Source: Deferribacterales bacterium Deferri_01
Lineage (GTDB): Bacteria; Chrysiogenota; Deferribacteres; Deferribacterales; Geovibrionaceae
Assembly: GCA_001603805.1 (NCBI GenBank)
Contig: LUZY01000011.1
Coordinates: 151,695-215,694 of the forward strand
Length of the DNA: 64,000 nucleotides
Reading direction: 5' to 3'
Shown: piece after piece, positions 35,517 through 44,700 of the stretch
How positions within the stretch are numbered: position 1 is the stretch's first letter
How the letters are laid out: each line of letters opens with the position of its first letter
Program-made: the position numbers and the translations under genes
Notes under the pieces: model-generated
Database searches by the model: none
What the model saw: only the letters and a program-made list of their open reading frames with translations
What the model was told of the DNA's origin: nothing

Positions 35517-35626
35517 CCCGTCAACCTCTTTTATGTAAACCATTAATATACAATTCTTCCGACAGTTCATAAACCTAAAAGTTTGTTTTCATAAATAATA
35601 ATCTTTTGCTCCTTTTTTGAGCGCTA

Positions 35627-35655
35627 TTGACAAGCCGGCTTTATCGTCATAATCT
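35627..35655 (+). promoter_or_regulatory. Sigma70-type promoter of thrS-infC-rpmI-rplT
   Basis: TTGACA and TAATCT separated by exactly 17 bases, with a predicted start about 32 bases before the thrS ATG. The leader is too short for a T-box or attenuator. Confidence 0.88.
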
Positions 35656-35694
35656 TAAAGGTTATATTATATAGGCACAAGACAGGAGACATAT

Positions 35695-37614
35695 ATGAAT
35701 ATTGTACTTGCGGACGGCAGTCAGAGGGTTCTGGACGAGGGCAGCAGTGTTCTTGACGCAGCCAAAAACATAAGCCTCGGACTTGCCAAAAAAGCTGTAG
35801 CAGGCGAAGTAAACGGCAAAGCAGTCGATCTCGGATATATTTTAAATGAAGGCGATAAGGTTAAAATAATAACGGAAAGCGATGCCGAAGGGCTGGAAAT
35901 TCTCCGCCATTCCACTGCTCACCTTATGGCTCAGGCTGTGCAGAGGATTTATCCCGATGTGAAAGTGACCATAGGTCCTGTTATTAAAGACGGTTTCTAT
36001 TATGACTTTGACACAGGCGAAATGAAATTCACTCCTGACGATCTTCAAAAAATTGAGAAAGAAATGGCTAAAATAGCCGCTGAAAAAATTGAAGTGCATA
36101 GAAAAGTCCTTACCAAGGAAGAGGCAAAGAAAGTCTTTAATGACATGGGTGAGAACTATAAAATCGAACTCATAGACTCCATAGAAGACCCCACAGTTTC
36201 CCTCTACGAGCAGGGAGACTTTATGGATCTCTGTCGTGGACCGCACATGGACAACACTTCAAAGATCAAACATTACAAGCTTCTTTCCGTTGCCGGCGCA
36301 TACTGGAGAGGGGACGAAAAAAATCCTCAGCTTCAGCGTATATACGGTACAAGCTGGTTTAAAAAGGACGAGCTTGATTCGTACCTCAATATGCTTGAGG
36401 AAGCGAAAAAACGTGACCACCGTAAGATTGGCAAGGAACTTAAGCTGTTCATGGTTGAGGATGAAATCGGAGCAGGCTTCCCCATTTATCTCCCCAAGGG
36501 GGGCATACTTCGTGCTGTTCTTGAGGAATATGAGAGACAGGAACATTTAAAAAGAGGCTATGATATAGTCTATGGTCCTGCAATTCTTAAATCTGATATG
36601 TGGAAACGCTCCGGCCATTATGACAACTACGGTGAAAATATGTATTTCACCAAAATTGATGATGTTGAGTTCGGAATAAAACCTATGAACTGCGTTAATC
36701 ATATTATGGTGTACAAGTCTGACCTGAGAAGCTACCGTGATCTTCCTCTTAAGCTTTTTGAGCTTGGAACTGTTCACAGGCATGAAAAATCCGGCGTACT
36801 CCACGGGCTTATGCGTGTCCGTGCATTTACTCAGGATGATGCACATGTTTTCTGTACACCGGAACAGCTTAACGGGGAAATTGTTAAGATTATCGACTTC
36901 GTTACGGATGTAATGAATGTTTTCGGCTTTGAATTTGAGATAGAGGTCTCAACCAAGCCCGAAAAATATATTGGCAGTGACGATAACTGGGAAAAAGCAA
37001 CAGAAGCGCTTTTTGAGGCTCTTAAAATTAAAGGTCTGCCCTATGAGATCAATGAAGGGGACGGAGCTTTCTACGGACCAAAGATTGACATCAAACTGAA
37101 AGACGCCATCGGGCGTTTCTGGCAGTGTGCCACAATTCAGGCTGATTTTAACCTTCCCGAACGCTTTGACCTCACATATATTGGTGAGGACGGACAAAAG
37201 CACAGACCAATTATGCTTCACAGAGTTATTCTCGGTTCTGTTGACAGATTTATCGGAGTTCTTACCGAACATTTTGCAGGAAGTTTCCCTGTCTGGATTG
37301 CTCCTGTGCAGGTTAAGGTAATGAACATTACTGATGATTCTCTTGCAAGATGCAAAGAGGTCGAAGCCGCTCTCAGAGCTGAAGGTTTCCGTGTTCAGGG
37401 CGATTACAGAAACGAAAAAATCAACCTGAAAATCCGTGAAGCACAGCTTGAAAAGATCCCTCATATGATCATTCTTGGTAAAAATGAGGTTGAAAACGGC
37501 ACAATAACTGTTAGATTAAGGGACGGATCAAATAAAAATAATCTTGATCTTTCCGATTATATTAGTGTATTAAGAGGGCTTGACATTAATAAGTCACTCG
37601 AATTATGGAGGTGA
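35695..37614 (+). CDS. thrS: Threonyl-tRNA synthetase
   Basis: A 639-residue class II synthetase that charges tRNA-Thr. It has an N-terminal TGS domain (1-60, [18 protein letters not shown]), an editing domain with [12 protein letters not shown] near 77, and a catalytic core with motif 2 ([31 protein letters not shown]), zinc ligands including the Cys of KPMNCVNH, and motif 3 [17 protein letters not shown]. The C-terminal anticodon domain ends the protein. Length is normal. It is the first gene of the classical thrS-infC-rpmI-rplT operon; the infC start lies 3 bases after its stop. Confidence 0.98.
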   Translation: MNIVLADGSQRVLDEGSSVLDAAKNISLGLAKKAVAGEVNGKAVDLGYILNEGDKVKIITESDAEGLEILRHSTAHLMAQAVQRIYPDVKVTIGPVIKDGFYYDFDTGEMKFTPDDLQKIEKEMAKIAAEKIEVHRKVLTKEEAKKVFNDMGENYKIELIDSIEDPTVSLYEQGDFMDLCRGPHMDNTSKIKHYKLLSVAGAYWRGDEKNPQLQRIYGTSWFKKDELDSYLNMLEEAKKRDHRKIGKELKLFMVEDEIGAGFPIYLPKGGILRAVLEEYERQEHLKRGYDIVYGPAILKSDMWKRSGHYDNYGENMYFTKIDDVEFGIKPMNCVNHIMVYKSDLRSYRDLPLKLFELGTVHRHEKSGVLHGLMRVRAFTQDDAHVFCTPEQLNGEIVKIIDFVTDVMNVFGFEFEIEVSTKPEKYIGSDDNWEKATEALFEALKIKGLPYEINEGDGAFYGPKIDIKLKDAIGRFWQCATIQADFNLPERFDLTYIGEDGQKHRPIMLHRVILGSVDRFIGVLTEHFAGSFPVWIAPVQVKVMNITDDSLARCKEVEAALRAEGFRVQGDYRNEKINLKIREAQLEKIPHMIILGKNEVENGTITVRLRDGSNKNNLDLSDYISVLRGLDINKSLELWR

Positions 37615-37617
37615 GTC

Positions 37618-38157
37618 ATACGCGGCAGACAGCAGCAATCGCTCGACAGAGAAAGGATCAACGAGGAAATAACATCCTCTGAAGTAAGGCTTATTCTTGA
37701 TGACGGCAGTCAAAGAGGAGTGGTATCGATAAAGGAGGCTCTGGCATTAGCAGCCGAAGCCGGACTTGATCTCGTCGAGGTATCCGCAAGCGCGACACCT
37801 CCCGTTTGCCGTGTAATGGACTTCAGCAAATACAAATTTGAGAAGAATAAGAAGGATCGTGAGGCACGTAAAAAACAACGCCAGAATCAGATTGAGACAA
37901 AGGAGATAAAGTTCCGTCCGAAGATCGAAGATCATGACTACCAGACGAAACTGAGACACATCAGACGTTTCCTTGAAGAAGGAGACAAAGTCAAGCTTGT
38001 GATCCGTTTCAGAGGCAGGGAAATGATGTTTCAGGACAGCGGTACAGAACTTTTGAATAGAGTGACGCAGGACGTCACAGGCTTAGGAGTCGTTGAAAAG
38101 ACACCTGAGATGCAGGGTCGTCAGCAGGTGATGATCATCTCGCCTGTTAACAACTAA
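37618..38157 (+). CDS. infC: Translation initiation factor IF-3, with AUA start codon
   Basis: 179 residues. Homology runs upstream of any ATG/GTG/TTG: the conserved opening [17 protein letters not shown] is in frame directly after an ATA at 37618, preceded by GGAGGTGA. The first conventional start in frame (GTG 37720) would delete the first 34 residues of the N-domain. IF-3 genes typically use a rare start (AUU/AUC/AUA) that IF-3 itself discriminates against, giving autoregulation. The N-domain ([21 protein letters not shown]) and C-domain ([15 protein letters not shown]) are both intact. It binds the 30S subunit and enforces start-codon selection. Confidence 0.95.
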   Translation: MRGRQQQSLDRERINEEITSSEVRLILDDGSQRGVVSIKEALALAAEAGLDLVEVSASATPPVCRVMDFSKYKFEKNKKDREARKKQRQNQIETKEIKFRPKIEDHDYQTKLRHIRRFLEEGDKVKLVIRFRGREMMFQDSGTELLNRVTQDVTGLGVVEKTPEMQGRQQVMIISPVNN

Positions 38158-38174
38158 TTTTCGGAGGTAGGCTA

Positions 38175-38372
38175 ATGCCTAAGATGAAAACCCATAAGGG
38201 CGCTGCCAAAAGATTTAAAGTTACCGGCAGTGGGAAAGTTAAGTACAAAAAAGGCTTTTTGAGGCACATCCTCACCTCAAAGAGCAGCGGAAGAAAGCGC
38301 GCATTGCGCCACCCTGGCATCCTTGAAGGACAAGACGCAGCAAACGTTAAAAAATTGCTGCCGTACGCTTAA
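38175..38372 (+). CDS. rpmI: 50S ribosomal protein L35
   Basis: 65 residues, very basic, with the L35 signature [27 protein letters not shown] ribosome site lies upstream. Standard position between infC and rplT. Confidence 0.98.
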   Translation: MPKMKTHKGAAKRFKVTGSGKVKYKKGFLRHILTSKSSGRKRALRHPGILEGQDAANVKKLLPYA

Positions 38373-38389
38373 TGTAAGGAGGACGAACA

Positions 38390-38737
38390 GTGCCAAGAGC
38401 GAAAGGCGGGGTTAAAGCCCGCAAACGTCACAAAAAATGGCTTGAGGTCTCCAAAGGCTTTCAAGGCGCAGCGAACAATGTCTACAAAAAAAGCCGTGAG
38501 CAGGGCGAACGCGCACTTGCTGAGGCTTACAGAGGCAGAAAACGCAGAAAACGCGACTTCAGAACTCTTTGGATCATAAGGATCGGAGCCGCCGTAAGAC
38601 AATACGGTCTCAGCTACAGCGCATTTATAGGCAAGCTGAAAGAAAAGAACATCACCCTCGACAGGAAATCGCTTTCTGAAATGGCTATCACAAGCCCCGA
38701 ACAGTTTGAGCAGCTTGTTAAACAGGTAAATTCTTAA
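38390..38737 (+). CDS. rplT: 50S ribosomal protein L20
   Basis: 115 residues from a GTG start (PRAKGGVKARKRHKKWLEVSKGF) with AAGGAGG upstream. The C-terminal domain, in other bacteria the translational repressor of this operon, is complete. The last 26 bases, including the stop codon, are duplicated 134 bases downstream. Confidence 0.98.
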   Translation: MPRAKGGVKARKRHKKWLEVSKGFQGAANNVYKKSREQGERALAEAYRGRKRRKRDFRTLWIIRIGAAVRQYGLSYSAFIGKLKEKNITLDRKSLSEMAITSPEQFEQLVKQVNS

Positions 38738-38872
38738 TACTTAAGTCTGTTTGAAAGCTGCTCAAAAGTAGCGAAGGCGGGTTTAGCCCAACTGAGCGTG
38801 TCTGTAAAAAGACAGAATGTACTTTTTGCAGTGTTAAATCAGAGGTAGCTTGTTAAACAGGTAAATTCTTAA
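38712..38872 (+). repeat. 26-bp direct repeat of the rplT 3' end flanking a 109-bp insert
   Basis: The bases at 38712-38737 (end of rplT with its TAA) recur exactly at 38847-38872. The intervening segment contains the first, divergent copy of the structured repeat (38768-38830). This looks like a segmental or target duplication created when that element arrived. The gene itself is intact. Confidence 0.85.
38768..38830 (+). repeat. Structured repeat, copy 1 (divergent)
   Basis: Order of parts: GTAGCGAAG, short hairpin GGG/CCC (loop TTTAG), GAGCGTG, then hairpin AAAAAG/CTTTTT enclosing ACAGAATGT plus a bulged A. Same architecture as the copies at 38892-39290 and 54231-54322, with unrelated stem sequences. 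Confidence 0.7.
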
Positions 38873-38891
38873 GAAAATTTATCTGTAGAAG

Positions 38892-39042
38892 GATACGAAA
38901 AAGGGAAATCTTGAAGAGGTTTCCCTTTTTTTATGCCCAAAACACAGGACGTGTTTTCGCCGTGCGCAGCGAAGGTTTGCTTTGCAAACCGCGAGCGTGT
39001 GCAAAAATCCGACAGGACGTGCGGATTTTTGCTGTAAAGTCA
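38892..39042 (+). repeat. Structured repeat, copy 2
   Basis: 151-base unit. It begins with GATACG and a terminator-like hairpin (GGGAAA/TTTCCC followed by seven T). Next are hairpin AAAACAC-AGGAC-GTGTTTT (38939-38957), CGCCGTGCGCAGCGAAG, hairpin GGTTTGC-TTT-GCAAACC (38974-38990) and GCGAGCGTG, then an 11-bp stem GCAAAAATCCG/CGGATTTTTGC (39001-39032) enclosing ACAGGACGT with a bulged G. The first hairpin may act as the rplT operon terminator. Confidence 0.85.
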
Positions 39043-39194
39043 GATACGAAAAAGGGAAATCTTGAAGAGGTTTCCCTTTTTTTATGTCCAAAAGACAGGA
39101 TGTGTTTTCGCCGTGCGTAGCGAAGGTTTGCTTTGCAAACCGCGAGCGTGTGCAAAAAATCCGACAGGATGTGCGGATTTTTGCTGTAAGGTCA
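39043..39194 (+). repeat. Structured repeat, copy 3
   Basis: Tandem near-identical copy of the previous unit (152 bases). The terminator-like hairpin, loop hairpin at 39090-39108 (ACAGGATGT), GGTTTGC/GCAAACC at 39125-39141 and final hairpin at 39152-39184 are all present. Small differences (C/T in the loop, one extra A) show it is not a recent perfect duplication. Confidence 0.85.
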
Positions 39195-39290
39195 GATTTG
39201 TTTTCGCCTTGCGTAGCGAAGGTTTGCTTTGCAAACCGCGGGCTTGTGCAAAAAATCCGACAGGATGTGCGGATTTTTGCTGTAAATTCA
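39195..39290 (+). repeat. Structured repeat, copy 4 (5'-truncated)
   Basis: Lacks the terminator-like hairpin and most of the first loop hairpin; it resumes at TTTTCGCC. It retains GCGTAGCGAAG, GGTTTGC-TTT-GCAAACC (39221-39237) and the AAATCCG-ACAGGATGT-G-CGGATTT hairpin (39248-39280). It is followed by a fresh GATACGAAAAAGGG start that runs into an unrelated terminator. Confidence 0.82.
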
Positions 39291-39296
39291 GATACG

Positions 39297-39326
39297 AAAA
39301 AGGGAAGCAACAATGCTTCCCCTTTT
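39297..39326. terminator. Bidirectional terminator between the repeats and the tetrahaem cytochrome gene
   Basis: Stem GGGAAGC/GCTTCCC with a 6-nt loop, A run on the left and T run on the right. It ends the minus-strand cytochrome transcript 26 bases after its stop, as well as any read-through from rplT. Confidence 0.88.
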
Positions 39327-39351
39327 ATAGTTTAAAATACCGAAGGAACGT

Positions 39352-39744
39352 TTATTTAACCTTTACATCGATCTGGTGGCACCAGTTACAATGCATAGGT
39401 TCAGCAGGCTTTTTATGTGTTGTGTGGCATACTGTACACCTTACAGGACCTTGGTGAGAGTCGTGCATGTTAAATTCACGGGGTTTGTCAGCATTGATAT
39501 ATGTTCTCATTTCCCCTGTGTAATATCCGCCTTCAGTGTCATGGCACTTTATACATGCTGTGTGTTTAGGCAACTTTTTAGGGTTATTTGTTTCATGGCA
39601 GTCATAGCAGGTAAGACCTGCTTCTTTGTGAGCAAGCGTAGAAACAATCTCCTTTTTGGGTGCTGCTGACGCATTCTGTACAAATCCTGCACAGAAAAGA
39701 GCAGTTAGTATAAAAGCAAGAGTTATTAATATATTAGTTTTCAT
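39352..39744 (-). CDS. Periplasmic tetrahaem cytochrome c (c3-like), electron donor to the FAD reductase
   Basis: A 130-residue protein with a Sec signal (cleavage near ASA). It has four CXXCH sites (CYDCH, CIKCH, CTVCH, CNWCH) and several spare His (AHKE, PKHTA, MHDSH, TTHK, MHCN) for bis-His coordination. This is the size and spacing of the Shewanella Fcc3 haem domain as a free subunit. It starts 11 bases after the flavoprotein stop, so the two proteins form a split flavocytochrome c. It would receive electrons from a membrane quinol dehydrogenase (CymA/NrfH-like) not encoded here. Confidence 0.92.
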   Translation of the reverse strand: MKTNILITLAFILTALFCAGFVQNASAAPKKEIVSTLAHKEAGLTCYDCHETNNPKKLPKHTACIKCHDTEGGYYTGEMRTYINADKPREFNMHDSHQGPVRCTVCHTTHKKPAEPMHCNWCHQIDVKVK

Positions 39745-39755
39745 TCTGAAGCTCC

Positions 39756-41324
39756 TTATTTAGACAACTGTGTTTTGATGATGTTTTCTGCTGCCAGTCT
39801 GCCGGAAGTAAGAGCGAAGCTGCTTGCTGAACCTTCAACGAGGAGATCGTATGAGCTGTCATAAAGCCCACCCATATCCTGGCCTGTAACATAGAGACCT
39901 TGAACTGGCTGCCCGTGAGTTGTGAGAGCCTGGAATTGTGCATTGATTTTAACTCCGCCCAGAGTCAGGAAGAACGCACGAATACCTTTAAGTGCATAGT
40001 AAGGTCCATTATCCTGAAATGCAAACAGGTGTTCTGGGTTGCGTCCCCATTCAGTATCTTTTTTGTTGGCTGCAAATTTATTTACATTGGCGATTGTGTT
40101 TTTAAGATGACTTGCGTCAACGCCAATTTTTTGAGCCAGCTCTTCAATAGAGTTAGCTTTAAAAGCGTAGCCTTGCTTAATGCCTGTTTCTATGCCTTTA
40201 TCAAGCTCAGTCATTTTCTGTCCCACAACAACAATAGCGTTAAAAGGAGTCAGCGGACCGCTATTCATCATTTTCTGCTTCATACTTTCATCAAATATGC
40301 TGTACATAACGCCGCCATTTGATGTCATAGCGTTGTAAACATTTGTGAAACTTGAACCCTGCGATTCATTATAGAAGCGGTCGCCTGTCTGGTTTACCCA
40401 GAGAAAAGGCTGGCTGAGAGCTGTTCTTGTCTGTTTAAGAGAGTCTGCACCGTTGAACTGCCTGATAAGCGGGTTTGATTTGTCAAAAAGGTAAGGTGCG
40501 TTTCCAGCAACTGCCTGCATACCAGCAAGACCTGCACCTACACTTTTTGCCATATTGATACCATCGCCGTTTCTTCCATCAAGCATGGGTCCTCTGAGAA
40601 AAATAGGCTCTAACATCCCTTCACCGGTGCTGTCTGTTACATATTTTTTAAGCATATCATCGTTAGTGGGAAATCCACCAGTTGCAATTATGACGCCGCC
40701 TTTGGCTTTTACTTCATATTTTTCGCCATATGCAGTATCAGTAGCATAAACTCCGATCACTTTTCCTGACTTGTCTGTCATCAGTTTTGTTACAGGAGTT
40801 TCAAGGAATATTTTTCCGCCTTTTGCATAAACTTCTTTCTGCATAGCTCTAACAACACTTGCTCCGTTATTTTTGTAGCAATGCCAGATATGCAGCGATT
40901 TTTCCTTTGGGAACATTGTTTTTATGCCTTTGAACGGAACACCCATATCTTCGATATCATTAATTGTTTTTCCTGAGTGAAACAGAAGTTCTTTAAGAAC
41001 GGCAGCGTTTGCTCTCCAATGGTGGAAATCAATCGCTGCGTCAAAAACTTGCTGAACAGTTACATCGTAACCGTCTCTAGTCTGCATTCTAGTTCCCACA
41101 CCTGTTGATCCTTCTGGGTAGTTGCCTGCACCGCCCAAACCTGGGAGTTTTTCAAAGATAATAACACTTGCGCCGCCTCTGACAGCCGCAAGACCAGCAG
41201 AAAGACCCGCGAGTCCTCCACCTACTACAACTATGTCTGTCGTCAGCTTCTGCACAGCAAAAGCATTCGAAACAGAAAACAAAATTAAAGAACTAATGAC
41301 AAGTAAATTCTTGAGCAATTTCAT
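39756..41324 (-). CDS. Sec-exported FAD-dependent reductase (flavocytochrome c flavin subunit)
   Basis: 522 residues. Sec signal MKLLKNLLVISSLILFSVS with cleavage after AFA, unlike the Tat signal of the locus 1 paralogue. FAD fold DIVVVGGGLAGLSAGLAAVRGG near residue 30, FEKLPGLGGAG, IIATGGFPTND and NQTGDRFYNES are standard. Compared from memory with Shewanella Fcc3, the VHHTMGG histidines become AFFLTLGG, the ANRLGG arginine is missing, and the proton-donor Arg aligns with Lys (FDESMKQK). It is therefore probably a reductase for some other unsaturated or oxidised acceptor. Divergent from a membrane-bound sigma54 activator; start supported by AGGAGG. Confidence 0.88.
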   Translation of the reverse strand: MKLLKNLLVISSLILFSVSNAFAVQKLTTDIVVVGGGLAGLSAGLAAVRGGASVIIFEKLPGLGGAGNYPEGSTGVGTRMQTRDGYDVTVQQVFDAAIDFHHWRANAAVLKELLFHSGKTINDIEDMGVPFKGIKTMFPKEKSLHIWHCYKNNGASVVRAMQKEVYAKGGKIFLETPVTKLMTDKSGKVIGVYATDTAYGEKYEVKAKGGVIIATGGFPTNDDMLKKYVTDSTGEGMLEPIFLRGPMLDGRNGDGINMAKSVGAGLAGMQAVAGNAPYLFDKSNPLIRQFNGADSLKQTRTALSQPFLWVNQTGDRFYNESQGSSFTNVYNAMTSNGGVMYSIFDESMKQKMMNSGPLTPFNAIVVVGQKMTELDKGIETGIKQGYAFKANSIEELAQKIGVDASHLKNTIANVNKFAANKKDTEWGRNPEHLFAFQDNGPYYALKGIRAFFLTLGGVKINAQFQALTTHGQPVQGLYVTGQDMGGLYDSSYDLLVEGSASSFALTSGRLAAENIIKTQLSK

Positions 41325-41373
41325 TGCTACCTCCTGAAAATGAAAATATTTTTTCCGGTTTAAAACCGAAAGT

Positions 41374-41399
41374 GCAGACAGGACAAAAGAGATGTCTGC
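41374..41399. repeat. Hairpin in the leader of the FAD-reductase/cytochrome operon
   Basis: Arms GCAGACA (41374-41380) and TGTCTGC (41393-41399) with a 12-base loop, inside the predicted 5' leader of the minus-strand operon. A shorter near-palindrome, CGGTTTAAAACCG, lies next to it. Confidence 0.6.
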
Positions 41400-41456
41400 T
41401 TAAATTAGCAAAGTTTTTTTGTCTCACCTCACACTGTTATTTTCTTGGATAATACA

Positions 41457-41472
41457 ATCAATAAACATACCA
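41457..41472 (-). promoter_or_regulatory. Candidate sigma54 promoter of the FAD-reductase/cytochrome operon
   Basis: The minus strand reads TGGTATGTTTATTGAT. GG and the TTG box have the right 12-base distance, but there are mismatches in both boxes (T for C, A for C). The same TGG.ATG....TTGA form occurs at 44957-44972. Predicted start near 41446, about 120 bases before the ATG. Confidence 0.6.
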
Positions 41473-41546
41473 AACAGGTGATATGTTATATATTATTGAT
41501 AATTAGAGGTTTGTATGTCAGGATATATCGATAGAGTCTTATGTGA

Positions 41547-41617
41547 TGAGGCATAGTGTATCAATGAATATGTAAACATTTTTTGTAATGAGACACTTGA
41601 GACATAATAGTGTATCT
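41547..41617. promoter_or_regulatory. Activator sites upstream of the FAD-reductase operon
   Basis: A 17-base site TGAGGCATAGTGTATCA (41547-41563) shares 13 of 17 positions with the site upstream of the porin gene. Further half sites are TGAGACAC (41589-41596), GAGACAT, and GTGTATCT (41610-41617). They lie about 100-170 bases upstream of the candidate sigma54 start. Confidence 0.72.
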
Positions 41618-41718
41618 ATTTGTTACAGATTGGTTTTTTTAGTTAAAATGTAGCCTAGAAACAAACTCTGTGCTATCTTAAGAGAAGATTTATTTTATTT
41701 ATTACAAGGTGTGGAAAA

Positions 41719-44700
41719 ATGAAAAGCCTCAAAACAAAGGTTATTTTCAGTGTAATGCTTTTGTTCACCCTGGTCTTTCTCGGTTCTTCTTATATGGGGA
41801 TACTTTACTTCAAGGTGAACGCTGTCCGGACGGTTCAGGCTCAACAGTCTGAGCTTGTTTTTAAGCTTGCAGATGAAGTTAATACAAAGTTGAAAATGCT
41901 TATAAGGGTATTGGATACAGCATCAGAAACTATTCAGTATGAAGATTTTCTGAGCCATGAGACAGCAGATGATTTTTTGAAAGAATATAAGGTTCTCACG
42001 TCTGTTTTTGATGACAATGTCATGGTTTTTGACAGTGCAGGCAGACTTTTGGCCGAAACCGGCGACAACAACCCCGCACGTATTAATATGAGTTTTATGT
42101 GGAGGTCTTATATTACTGAACCTCTTAGCACAAAAAAGCTTTTTATATCTCCTCCTATTATGGCAGCTGCAAGCGATAAACTGAAAATGCCCATGGTTGT
42201 TCTTGCTGCTCCTGTAATAAAAGAAGGCAAGATAATAGGGATAATAGCTGGTTCGGTAAATTTATATAGAAAGAATATTTTTGATAATACTTTATTTACC
42301 AGTTTAAACAATAACGGCTGGATATATGTTACTGATAAACAGGGAAATATAGTCATGCACCCGGATACCCGTAAGATTACCGGAAAAATGGATGAAATAG
42401 AAAATCCTTTTATGCACGAGATGATTACCCTTCAAGAAGGTTCTATATCCTATGTAGACGGGACAAACCGCGAAGTTCAGGCATCTTTTAATAATATTCC
42501 TGCCTCAGGCTGGATAATAGTTGCCAACTACCCTTCCGACAATATTTTTAAGCCTATCTACAGAGCAGAAGCAAATCTTATTTATTTTGTAATAGCAGGT
42601 GCTTTACTAGTTTTCTTTATACTTCGCTTTCTCACACGCAGTCTGATTAATCCGCTTATTTCTCTTAAGGAGCAGGTCTACAGGATGATGTATAACCCTG
42701 AGACAGAAACAAGGATAGTTGTTTCATCAAATGATGAGATAAAAGAAACGGCAAATGCCTTTAACAATCTGCTTGATGAAATATACAAAAGCAGGAATGA
42801 GCTTAAAGAAAACAAAGAACTCTTTCAGACGGTCTGTAAATTCTCCGAAGACTGGATTTACTGGATAGATAAAAACGGTAAGCTGCTTTATTTTTCCCCG
42901 GCAGCAGGGGCTATCACTGGTTACAATGATGAAGAGCTTTCGGATTATCCTGATTTCTATGAAAAGATAATTCATCCCGATGATTATGAGAAATGGCTTA
43001 AACTTGAACAGACAGCAAGAAGAAATTCAGGCAACCTTAGTTCAGAGCTTAGGATATATCATAAGAATGGCAGCATAGTTTGGCTAAAGATTGATTGTGC
43101 CGGTATCTTTGAGAACGGCAGTTTTATTGGGATAAGAGGTGCTTACAGAGACATTACCGATACAGTTGTGATGGAAAAAAAGCTCAGGGGAAGCGAGAAA
43201 AAGTACCAGATACTTATACAAAATTCTGATTCACCTATTATTCTGACCGACTCTGCTTTTATGGTAACAGAATACAATGAGAAAGCTTACTATCTTCTGG
43301 GGTGTGAATGTCAGAAGAGTGTTTCTGACTATCTTGGTAAAACATCAAAATCTTTTGCAGATACATTTGACTCAGACACAATGCTTGAAGTCTTTGATAT
43401 AGAGTCTGACGTAATCTCCTGCGGTGAGGTATATCACTATCTCTGGCATGTAAATGCTCTTAATTTTGAAGGGTATGAAAAAACCGGATTTATGATTGTC
43501 GGTGCGGATATTACATCAAAAGTCAAAACCAGCGAAGAAATTAAAAGAAAGGCTTTGAAAACAGAAATAGGTAAATACACCAATCACCTTGAGGCTGTTA
43601 TTAATAATGTTTCAGACAGTATCATTTCAGTAGATAAGAATATGCGTCTTGTCTGTTTTAACAGCGTTGCAGAGACTACTTATGGGCTTAAGCAGGAAGA
43701 TATTTATAAGCCTGTTGAAAATATAAATAACTTTTTTGCAAATGTGCTTGCCGGACTTATCAGTAAAACAGCCCGGAGCAGAAAACCAGTTAGAGATATT
43801 TGTAGCGAAGTTGAGCGTGAGGAAGGAAACATGCTCCTCAGGCTTTCACTTAGTCCTCTCACTGACGGAGACGGCAAATTTACAGGCGTGCTTGTTGTTG
43901 CTCGTGATGAAACCGTGCGCTGTTATGTAGATGCTGCGGATGATTTCCCTGAGATGATAGGAACAGGGGAAAAAATGCAGTCGGTTTTTGCCCTCATGAG
44001 ATCTCTGTCAACCGTTGACTCAACAGTGCTTATTCTTGGGGAGAGCGGAACAGGCAAGGAACTTGTTGCTGCGGGAATACATGCATCCGGAAATAGGAAA
44101 GATAAACCTTTTATTAAACTGAACTGCTCTGCAATACCTGAAAATCTCCTTGAAAGTGAGCTTTTTGGTCATGTTAAAGGTTCTTTTACAGGAGCTGTTG
44201 CGGATAAACAGGGTAAATTTGAAGCAGCGAACGGGGGGACAATATTTCTCGATGAGATAGGTGATATTTCTCCAAATACGCAAGTACGTTTGCTCCGTGT
44301 TCTTCAGGAAAAAGAGATAGAAGTAATAGGAAAGAATCAACCAGTGAAGATTGATGTAAGGGTTATAGCTGCAACAAACAGAGACTTAAAAGATATGGTC
44401 AACAAGGGTGAGTTCAGAGAGGATTTGTATTACCGTCTTAAGGTTGTATCCGTTTCTGTGCCTCCGTTGAGGGAAAGAAAAGAGGATATAGTCCCCCTTA
44501 TCAGTATGTTTATGCATAAGTTCAGCAAAAAGCTTAATAAAAATATTGTTGATGTAACTGATGATGTGAGAAGAGTTTTGGAAAATTATATGTGGTGCGG
44601 TAATGTCCGTGAGCTGGAGCATGTTATTGAGCATGCCTGTCTTATGGCTTCCACATCTTTTATAACAGTTGCAGATCTCCCAGCAGAACTTAACTCTGGC

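Noticed and set aside
35656..35694. T-box or attenuator before thrS
   Set aside because: The predicted leader is only about 30 bases, with no T-box sequence or terminator.
38892..39290. Possible CRISPR array
   Set aside because: The repeated units are about 151 bases, with internal hairpins and no short repeat/variable spacer alternation. No cas gene is nearby.
39062..39457. Open frames with repeated Cys-containing peptides across the repeat array, on both strands
   Set aside because: They are translations of the tandem structured repeats. They have no ribosome site, and on the plus strand they run into the antisense of the cytochrome gene.
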